Positions 1-6,136 of a DNA stretch of 37,996 bases are shown here, piece by piece. Position 1 is the first letter of the stretch. Each line of letters opens with the position of its first letter. Under the pieces are notes generated by a model. That model made no database searches. It was not told the DNA's origin and worked only from the letters and a program-made list of their open reading frames with translations. The stretch lies in assembly GCA_964601515.1 (NCBI GenBank), contig CAZRNU010000016.1, forward strand, positions 1 through 37,996, given 5' to 3'. A program made the position numbers and the translations under genes. This stretch comes from PWND01 sp964601515 (GTDB lineage Bacteria; Bacteroidota; Bacteroidia; Bacteroidales; UBA7960).

Positions 1-68
1 AAAAATATTAACTTCCGTAGGAACGAAACAAAAACACAAAGTTTTATCAATTTTTATAACTGCTTGGC

Positions 69-100
69 TTGGAATATCTAAAAAATTACATCTAAATTTG
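69..100 (+). promoter_or_regulatory. Bacteroidota-type promoter for the DUF1573 gene
   Basis: TTG at 69-71 and TAAATTTG at 93-100 are separated by 21 nt and match the -33/-7 consensus (TTG, TAnnTTTG) of the primary sigma factor of Bacteroidota. The predicted transcription start would be just upstream of the ATG at 118, leaving a very short leader. Positions and match are read directly; promoter activity is inferred. Confidence 0.55.
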
Positions 101-117
101 CCTAAACACACTTGCCG

Positions 118-513
118 ATGAAGAAGTTACAATATTGGTTGTTTATTATCCCTTGTCTTTTTACAATTACCACATTGGCAATAAATAGCGATATGCCTGA
201 TGAGCCTGTTATATCTTTACCGGATTCTGTAATTGATTTCGGAGATGTTATTCAAGGCGAAAATTTATCTAAACAAATTAAAGTTACAAATACCGGAATC
301 AGAGCTCTGAAAATTTCAAACGTCAGAGGAAGCTGCGGATTGGCTGTTATATCATTTCCGCGACAGGAAATAGCTCCGGGTGAATCCGGTACAATACACT
401 TTAGATACGATACATCAAGGCTGGGCAATTTCGAAAGAATACTAACGATTCACTCTAATAGCGCTGAAAATACAGTGAAAATTATTGTTAAAGGAAATGT
501 ATTTATTAAATAA
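118..513 (+). CDS. DUF1573 domain secreted protein
   Basis: A 131-residue protein. The first ATG is at 118; an in-frame TTG two codons earlier (112) is less likely. Residues 1-22 form a hydrophobic export signal (KK, then a run of hydrophobic residues). The rest matches the DUF1573 pattern: 'DFGDVIQGE', 'VTNTG', a 'GSCG' segment and 'IAPGESGTI', an Ig-like beta sandwich common in periplasmic or surface proteins of Bacteroidota and related to the ASH/MSP fold. DUF1573 proteins usually carry a conserved Cys after the strand 'ISNVRGSCG', which is present here. No enzymatic residues are visible. The specific role is unknown. It is followed after 1 nt by a heptad repeat array and then by the aminopeptidase gene. 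Confidence 0.8.
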   Translation: MKKLQYWLFIIPCLFTITTLAINSDMPDEPVISLPDSVIDFGDVIQGENLSKQIKVTNTGIRALKISNVRGSCGLAVISFPRQEIAPGESGTIHFRYDTSRLGNFERILTIHSNSAENTVKIIVKGNVFIK

Positions 514-514
514 A

Positions 515-543
515 GGTGTCAGGTGTCGGGTGTCAGGTATCAG
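515..543. repeat. Heptanucleotide repeat, GGTGTCA family
   Basis: Four consecutive 7-nt units (GGTGTCA, GGTGTCG, GGTGTCA, GGTATCA) start 1 nt after the stop codon of the DUF1573 gene. The same family recurs at 2134-2180, on the other side of the aminopeptidase gene; 529-542 and 2142-2155 are identical over 14 nt. Confidence 0.9.
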
Positions 544-553
544 CATTAAAAAA

Positions 554-651
554 GCCAAACGCCAAACGCCAAACCCCAAACACCGAACGCCAAACGCCAA
601 ACCCGAAACCCGAAACCCGAAACCCGAAACCCGAAACCCGAAACCCCAATC
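554..651. repeat. Heptanucleotide tandem array, GCCAAAC/CCGAAAC family
   Basis: Fourteen 7-nt units run without a phase slip. In order they are GCCAAAC three times, CCCAAAC, ACCGAAC, GCCAAAC twice, CCGAAAC six times, and CCCAATC. The array ends 9 nt before the ATG at 661, so it forms most of the 5' leader if transcription begins upstream. An open frame through it encodes only low-complexity KPNAKRQTPN-type repeats and is not credible as a gene. The unit resembles in style the short tandemly repeated heptamers (STRR) of cyanobacteria; no function can be assigned. Confidence 0.95.
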
Positions 652-660
652 TTATTACCT

Positions 661-2130
661 ATGAAAAAATACGCAATCATTATTATTTTGTTGATAATTG
701 TAATTATCCAAATTTTTATTTTTAGAGAATTTCTTGGTATGGAAAAGAAAAGATGTGTTTTGCCTGAAAAGTTTTTATACGAATTAAATGAATGTGATTT
801 CGATGCTGAGGTGTACAGGATTCGTAGAGATAGATTATCCGAAGTTATTGCGGATGGCATATTAATAATATCTGCAAAAGCAGGAAATGACTTTAAATAT
901 ATTACCGGATTTGACGAGAGAATAGGAACTGCATTCATTCAGCCACAAAGTGAAACTCCTTTTGTGATGTTTGTTGAACCATTTAACCTTTATGCTGCAC
1001 AGTGGACAGGTGAATTGTATGGAATTGAAGGTGCAGTTGAGAAGTTTAAAGCTGATAAGGCTTTTGATATTGAATTACTGCCGGAAAAGATTTCCGAATT
1101 TTTTAAAACAACAAACAAGTTTTATTTGCATTCCGCTGATAAAGAGCTTAAAGCAGAAATTGAAAAACTTAGTAAATCATCAAAAAAGAAAATAGAAATT
1201 CATGATATTGATGCTGTGATTCATGAATTGAGGGTTGTAAAAGATAATTGGGAGATTGCTCAAATTCAACAGGCAGTTAACATTACTTCGCTTGCTCATA
1301 AAAGGGTTTGGGAAACAGTTGTGCTCGGCCAGAAAGAATATGAAGTACAAGCTGAAATAGAATATGTTTACAGAAAGAATGGACTTAGGGTGGGTTTCTA
1401 TTCAATTATTGGTTCAGGACCTAATGCTACCGTGCTTCATCATTATAAAAATAACAGGGAAATTCAACCCGGAGAATTACTTCTGGTTGATATTGGTGCG
1501 GCAAGTAAAGCCGGATATAATGCCGATATAACCCGATCTATCCCAGTAAGTGGGAAGTTTACACCTGAGCAAAGAACAATCTATGATTTGGTTCTGAGGG
1601 CTTTCGACGAAGGTGTGGAGGAGTTTATGCCGGGTAACAAAATTCTTGACCCAAGCCATAAAGCAATTAATGTATTGGTAAATGGTTTGTATGATTTAGG
1701 ATTAATAACTGACTCAACTCAAGGGTGGCAAAAAAGGTTTTATATTCAACATCGTACGAGTCATTTTATTGGAATGAATGTTCATGATGTTGGACTATAT
1801 GGAGATTTTGACATCAACAACCGTGATGAACATATTCTAAGTCCGGAGTTTCGTGGTCGGGATTTGATCCCCGGAATGGTGCTTTCTATGGAGCCCGGTT
1901 TGTATTTTATGGAAAACAAACTAGACCATCTTAAAGACTTATTTGGTCATCTTGCAACTGAAGAAGAACTCAATGATTTTGCCGAAAAAGTAAGACCGAT
2001 TTACCAAAAGTATGAAGGAATAGGAGTGAGGGTAGAAGATGTAATTCTTGTAACTGAAAATGGGTATAAAAACCTCTCAGGACATCTACCAAAGAAGACT
2101 TACGAGATAGAAAATTTGTTGAAAGATTGA
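661..2130 (+). CDS. Membrane-anchored M24B aminopeptidase P family protein (Xaa-Pro aminopeptidase)
   Basis: A 489-residue metallopeptidase predicted to remove an N-terminal residue preceding proline. Residues 5-21 are a strongly hydrophobic stretch, unusual for cytosolic PepP, suggesting a signal anchor; a second ATG at 739 would remove it. Residues about 38-185 form the aminopeptidase P N-terminal domain, and about 195-480 the pita-bread catalytic domain. The five metal ligands are visible: D277 ('VDIGAAS'), D289 ('NADITR'), H368 ('TSHFIG'), E411 ('SMEPGLYF') and E459 ('VRVED'); H375 in 'NVHDVG' and H260/H261 fit the substrate site. The D-to-D spacing is 12, one more than in E. coli PepP. 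Flanked by GGTGTCA heptads on both sides and followed by a long hairpin. Peptidase family is certain; localisation and exact substrate are inferred. Confidence 0.9.
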   Translation: MKKYAIIIILLIIVIIQIFIFREFLGMEKKRCVLPEKFLYELNECDFDAEVYRIRRDRLSEVIADGILIISAKAGNDFKYITGFDERIGTAFIQPQSETPFVMFVEPFNLYAAQWTGELYGIEGAVEKFKADKAFDIELLPEKISEFFKTTNKFYLHSADKELKAEIEKLSKSSKKKIEIHDIDAVIHELRVVKDNWEIAQIQQAVNITSLAHKRVWETVVLGQKEYEVQAEIEYVYRKNGLRVGFYSIIGSGPNATVLHHYKNNREIQPGELLLVDIGAASKAGYNADITRSIPVSGKFTPEQRTIYDLVLRAFDEGVEEFMPGNKILDPSHKAINVLVNGLYDLGLITDSTQGWQKRFYIQHRTSHFIGMNVHDVGLYGDFDINNRDEHILSPEFRGRDLIPGMVLSMEPGLYFMENKLDHLKDLFGHLATEEELNDFAEKVRPIYQKYEGIGVRVEDVILVTENGYKNLSGHLPKKTYEIENLLKD

Positions 2131-2133
2131 AGT

Positions 2134-2180
2134 AGGTGTCAGGTGTCAGGTATCAATTTTCTACCTGACACCTGATACCT
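2134..2180 (+). terminator. 18-bp hairpin built from GGTGTCA heptads
   Basis: The left arm 2134-2151 and right arm 2163-2180 pair over 18 positions, with only a G-U wobble (2138 with 2176) in plus-strand RNA; the loop is 11 nt. It begins 3 nt after the pepP-like stop codon. No T tract follows, so it may be a 3'-end stabiliser rather than a classical intrinsic terminator. The arms contain the same GGTGTCA/GGTATCA units seen at 515-543. Confidence 0.7.
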
Positions 2181-2256
2181 AAATAAATTAGGTTATAAAT
2201 AAAATTTTCTTGAATTTTGCGATGACATTATTTAAAAACATAAAATCCATATAATT

Positions 2257-3456
2257 ATGCCAAAAATATCTGAAAAAGGGCAGATGATGCCCGAGTCGCC
2301 AATTAGGAAACTTGTTCCATTCGCTGAAGCTGCAAAGAAAAGAGGAATTAAGGTTTATCATTTAAATATTGGTCAGCCTGACATCCCAACTCCACAAACA
2401 ATGATTGATGCAATGCATAACTTGAATGCAAAAGTTATTGAATACAGTCATTCAGCAGGGATTTTATCATACCGTGAAAAGCTTTGCAAGTATTATGCAA
2501 AGCATGATATTAAAATCACTCCGGATGATATCATTATTGGAGCGGGAGCTTCAGAAGCAATTCTTTTTGCAGTACAAACATGTTTAAATCCTGATGATGA
2601 AATCATTATTCCTGAACCATTTTATGCAAATTATAATGGATTTGCAACAAGTGCAGGAGTAAAAGTAAAGCCAATTATATCATCTATTGATGATGGTTTT
2701 GCGCTTCCTCCAATTGCCGAATTTGAAAAGGCAATTACTCCTAAAACCAAGGCTATTATGGTTTGTAATCCAAACAATCCGACCGGATATCTTTACTCAA
2801 GAGAAGAATTAGAGGTTTTGAGAGAGATTGTAAAAAAATACGATTTGTTCTTGTTTGCTGATGAGGTTTATAGAGAATTCTGCTATGATGGAACTACCCA
2901 TTTCTCTGTTATGAACCTAGAAGGTCTTGAAGATAATGTTGTTTTATTTGATTCAGTTTCAAAAAGATACAGTGCATGCGGTATCAGAATAGGAGCTATG
3001 ATATCTCGCAACAAAGAAGTAATGAAAACAGCAATGAAATTTGCACAGGCAAGATTAAGTCCGCCTTCTCTAGGCCAGATTGCTGCAGAGGCTGCTGTTG
3101 AAACCCCTGATTCATACTTTACCGAAGTTATCGAAGAATATCGTGCCAGAAGAGATACTGTTGTAAATGGTCTAAATAAAATACCCGGAGTATTTTGTCC
3201 AAATCCAAAAGGTGCATTTTATGTAACAACAAAACTTCCAATCGACAATTGCGATAAATTCTGTCAATGGCTATTAGAAGATTTTAGTTTTGAAAATCAG
3301 ACTGTTATGATGGCTCCTGCAACGGGTTTTTATTCAACACCCGGTGCCGGCAAAAATGAGGTAAGAATTTCTTATGTTTTAAATGTTGAAGACCTTATGA
3401 AATCAATGATATGCCTTGAAGAAGCATTGAAGGTTTACCCAGGTAGAACAAAATAA
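2257..3456 (+). CDS. PLP-dependent class I/II aminotransferase
   Basis: A 399-residue fold-type I aminotransferase of the aspartate aminotransferase family. Visible signatures are 'NIGQPDIPTP' (residues 37-46), 'GAGASEA' for PLP phosphate binding (95-101), 'NPNNPTG' (171-177), 'ADEVY' with the pyridine-N-binding Asp202, and 'SVSKRYSACGIRIG' with Schiff-base Lys236. A C-terminal 'VRISY' supplies the substrate-carboxylate Arg. Length is normal for the family. The amino acid specificity (aspartate, aromatic or other) cannot be decided from sequence. It stands alone, with about 126 nt upstream containing the heptad hairpin, and a GAGACGCC palindrome immediately downstream. The ATG follows an AT-rich leader without a Shine-Dalgarno sequence, as usual in this phylum. 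Confidence 0.9.
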   Translation: MPKISEKGQMMPESPIRKLVPFAEAAKKRGIKVYHLNIGQPDIPTPQTMIDAMHNLNAKVIEYSHSAGILSYREKLCKYYAKHDIKITPDDIIIGAGASEAILFAVQTCLNPDDEIIIPEPFYANYNGFATSAGVKVKPIISSIDDGFALPPIAEFEKAITPKTKAIMVCNPNNPTGYLYSREELEVLREIVKKYDLFLFADEVYREFCYDGTTHFSVMNLEGLEDNVVLFDSVSKRYSACGIRIGAMISRNKEVMKTAMKFAQARLSPPSLGQIAAEAAVETPDSYFTEVIEEYRARRDTVVNGLNKIPGVFCPNPKGAFYVTTKLPIDNCDKFCQWLLEDFSFENQTVMMAPATGFYSTPGAGKNEVRISYVLNVEDLMKSMICLEEALKVYPGRTK

Positions 3457-3462
3457 TTTTCC

Positions 3463-3516
3463 TTGTAGAGACGCCATGCTTGGCGTCTCTATATTTTCAA
3501 ACCGGCGTCTCTACAA
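3463..3516. repeat. TTGTAGAGACGCC palindromic repeat element
   Basis: TTGTAGAGACGCC (3463-3475) is followed by its inverted copy; TAGAGACGCC/GGCGTCTCTA (3466-3475 with 3482-3491) is a perfect 10-bp stem with a 6-nt loop. A second inverted copy, GGCGTCTCTACAA, lies at 3504-3516. The element sits between two convergent genes and overlaps the last codons of the minus-strand gene, supplying its stop. It could work as a bidirectional terminator. Similar GAGACG palindromes are common dispersed repeats in Bacteroidota and cyanobacteria. Confidence 0.85.
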
Positions 3517-5973
3517 TTTTACCCCCATAATCGTCACATCATCAATTTGTTCATTTGTCCCTTTCCATAGTTCAAAGGATTGTTCTAATATTGATTTTTG
3601 CTCGTTCATAGGTTTGTCAGATATTTCAACAAGCAATTCTTTTAGTCTTTTTCCGGTATAACGTTTTAAATTATCTCCGCCAAACTGATCTTGAAAACCA
3701 TCTGTAGCTAAATATATATTGTCTCCATGTTTTAGAGTAATTTGCTGATTAGCAAAAGGTTCCATTTTTCTGTATATGGCTATGGGCTGTTTATCTGGTT
3801 GCATTGTAATAAAATCTTTTTCGGCAGTAACGATATAAAGTGGATTTTTTGCGCCGGAATATTGCAGTTGGTTGTTGGTTTTGTCTAATATGCAGAGTGA
3901 CATATTTATTCCTTCGTTCTGATCTCCAAAGCTTCCTTTTTGTTGCAGTGCCTCTATTATAGATTCTCTTAATTTTTCCAATATCTCACTAGGAGAAGTG
4001 ATTCCTTTTTTGCTTATTATTTCTTTAAGGAAAGATATTCCTAGCATGCTCATAAATGCTCCCGGTACGCCATGGCCTGTACAATCAGCAACGGCAAAAA
4101 CAGTTAAATTCTTGACCTGACTAACCCAGAAAAAGTCACCTGAAACTATTTCCTTTGGCTTGAATAAAATGAAATATTCCCCCAGCAATTTTCTTGTATC
4201 ATCGGGTGAAGGTAATACGGCAGTTTGTATTACTCTTGCATAATTAATGCTGTTAGTAATCTTATCATTTTGTTGTTCCAGTAATTTTTTATGAGACAAT
4301 ACCATGTCGCGTTGAGCAGTAATTTCATCCTTTTGTGCAGAAATTTCTTCATTGGCTTGCTCAAGCAAAATATTTTTAAGTTTTGTAGTATGATTACTGC
4401 TCTTTTTTTGCCTGTATGCAAAGTAGATTACTATTAATAGAATTGCAAGTAACAATACAACCGTATATAAATAGGCCTTTTGGGTTTTCTGTCTGCTGTT
4501 TTCAATTTTCTGACTTTCAATGATAAGCTTCTGGTTCTCTATCTCCTGTTGATGTTTTTCCGTTTCATATTTTGTTTGGATCTCTGCAATTGCTTTAGTT
4601 TTCTCTTCACTAAACAGGCTGTCATTTGTTGTAATATACAACAATGAATACTCATACGCTTTTTTAAAGTTACCTAAGCCATTGTATCCAAGATGTAAGT
4701 TTTGATACTGAGTTTTTATGAGTGAAAGAGCATTCATTTCTTTAGCAATGCTTAATGCTTTATAACCATATTCAATTGCTTTTTTATGATAAGATATTTT
4801 TTCTTTTGAATCTTTTATTGAATTTGCTATTTCATTATAAATTGCAGATAAATTCCCAAGTGTATGCACTATCCCGTTTTTATCTCCAATTTCTTCTTTT
4901 ATCTTCAGTGATTTTAAGTGAAATTCCACCGCTAAGTCAAAGTTTTTTTGTTCCTGATGGAGAAGCCCCATACTATTATAGCTAATGCTTAATCCGTACT
5001 TATCCCCGATTTCCTCTCTTGTTTTTATTGTTTTTTGAAAATATTCATAAGCTAATTCAAATTTACCTTGAAGCCTGGCTACATTCCCAATATTCGTATA
5101 ACTCATCGCAAGCCCTCTTTTATCTCCGAGTTCCTCACTGATTTCCATAGATTTTATATAATAGTCATAAGCTAAATCATATGAAAATTGTTCCTGATGA
5201 ATGCCTCCTATATTATTATAACTTAAGGCCATTCCTCTTTTATCTCCGAGCTCTTCCTTGATTGATAAAGACCTGGTGTGGTATTCTATGGCCTCCGGAA
5301 ATGATCCCTGCAGTCTATAAATAATTCCCAGGTTGTTATAGCTCATTGCAATGCCACTTTTATCATCCAACTCTTGATTAATTTCAAGATTTTTTTTGTA
5401 ATTCTCAATAGCTAAATCATATAAGCCTTGCAAACGATAAACAATACCCATATTGTTATAGCAAGACCCAATTCTTTTTTTATCATCTAACTTTAGTCGA
5501 ATCTCTAGAGATTTATTAAAATTTTCTAATGCTTGTTCGTAATTGCCTGTTGCTTGATGTACATTTCCTATGCTGTTATAACAATCAGACAATTCTGCTT
5601 CATAGTTTAGTGATTGATATAACTCCAATGCTATTAGGAGAGATTCTTCAGATTCATTATATTTTGCCTGAAAATAATAAGCTATTCCCATGCAGTATAA
5701 AGTTCTGGCTTTTTTGTTGGTGTAAAAATCTTTGTGGGTTTGTTTGTGTGAATTTTCAATAAGCGCTATTGATCTTTGAAAGAAAACAATTGCCGAGTCG
5801 GGTTTAGTGCGAGTATATGCAACACCTAATTCAATAATAGTCTTAATTTCAGTAGTATCGTGACGGGCGTTTTTTAATTCTGAGTAAAGAGAGTCAATTT
5901 TGCTATTCTGTCCAAAACTGTTTGAAATGCCCGGCATTAACAATAAAATGAAAATTATTATATGCCTTTGCAT
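3511..5973 (-). CDS. TPR-repeat sensor with cytoplasmic SpoIIE/PP2C serine phosphatase domain
   Basis: An 820-residue protein from the ATG at 5973. A frame extension to 6054 is rejected because the -7 box lies inside it and the signal peptide starts at 5973. Residues 1-22 are a signal peptide. A TPR array follows, with a strict 40-residue period from about 90 to 375 and a recurring 'ELGDKRG...SYNNIG' motif. Then come coiled coil (455-498), one membrane segment (501-520), more coiled coil (530-575) and a PPM/SpoIIE phosphatase (598-820). Metal-binding residues are present: 'SGDFFW' (D613), 'ADCTGHG' (D630), a 'ATDGFQDQ' Asp, and 'DDVT' at the C-terminus. The layout suggests periplasmic TPRs controlling a cytoplasmic Ser/Thr phosphatase, perhaps acting on an anti-anti-sigma factor; no partner gene is in the window. 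The TAG stop lies inside the GAGACGCC repeat. Confidence 0.9.
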   Translation of the reverse strand: MQRHIIIFILLLMPGISNSFGQNSKIDSLYSELKNARHDTTEIKTIIELGVAYTRTKPDSAIVFFQRSIALIENSHKQTHKDFYTNKKARTLYCMGIAYYFQAKYNESEESLLIALELYQSLNYEAELSDCYNSIGNVHQATGNYEQALENFNKSLEIRLKLDDKKRIGSCYNNMGIVYRLQGLYDLAIENYKKNLEINQELDDKSGIAMSYNNLGIIYRLQGSFPEAIEYHTRSLSIKEELGDKRGMALSYNNIGGIHQEQFSYDLAYDYYIKSMEISEELGDKRGLAMSYTNIGNVARLQGKFELAYEYFQKTIKTREEIGDKYGLSISYNSMGLLHQEQKNFDLAVEFHLKSLKIKEEIGDKNGIVHTLGNLSAIYNEIANSIKDSKEKISYHKKAIEYGYKALSIAKEMNALSLIKTQYQNLHLGYNGLGNFKKAYEYSLLYITTNDSLFSEEKTKAIAEIQTKYETEKHQQEIENQKLIIESQKIENSRQKTQKAYLYTVVLLLAILLIVIYFAYRQKKSSNHTTKLKNILLEQANEEISAQKDEITAQRDMVLSHKKLLEQQNDKITNSINYARVIQTAVLPSPDDTRKLLGEYFILFKPKEIVSGDFFWVSQVKNLTVFAVADCTGHGVPGAFMSMLGISFLKEIISKKGITSPSEILEKLRESIIEALQQKGSFGDQNEGINMSLCILDKTNNQLQYSGAKNPLYIVTAEKDFITMQPDKQPIAIYRKMEPFANQQITLKHGDNIYLATDGFQDQFGGDNLKRYTGKRLKELLVEISDKPMNEQKSILEQSFELWKGTNEQIDDVTIMGVKL

Positions 5974-6014
5974 CACATTAGGGTTTATTAATAATATTGT
6001 GAAATATTGCTTAA

Positions 6015-6022
6015 CAAATATA
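6015..6022 (-). promoter_or_regulatory. -7 promoter box for the TPR-phosphatase gene
   Basis: On the minus strand this reads TATATTTG, a full match to TAnnTTTG, about 42 nt upstream of the ATG at 5973. No well-spaced TTG is visible. Its position supports 5973 rather than 6054 as the start. Confidence 0.45.
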
Positions 6023-6136
6023 ATCAAAAACGATAACCAAAATAACTTAATCAACTCTTAATCAACGTATGTGTAAAATAATTTTCCTATACGTAGGCAT
6101 TACTACTAGTGTAAATACCTATGGTTAATAAATGCG

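Noticed and set aside
554..651. Tandem units as a possible CRISPR array
   Set aside because: The units are 7 nt and contiguous, with no spacers, and no cas genes are present.
516..725. Open reading frame through the heptad repeats (KPNAKRQTPN-type protein)
   Set aside because: It is created by repeated low-complexity DNA and runs into the aminopeptidase gene in another frame; the repeats are 7-nt units, not codon multiples.
6094..6121. Imperfect palindrome (TAGGCATTAC...TAAATACCTA) between uvrA and the phosphatase
   Set aside because: Several central mismatches and no T tract; not distinguishable from chance.
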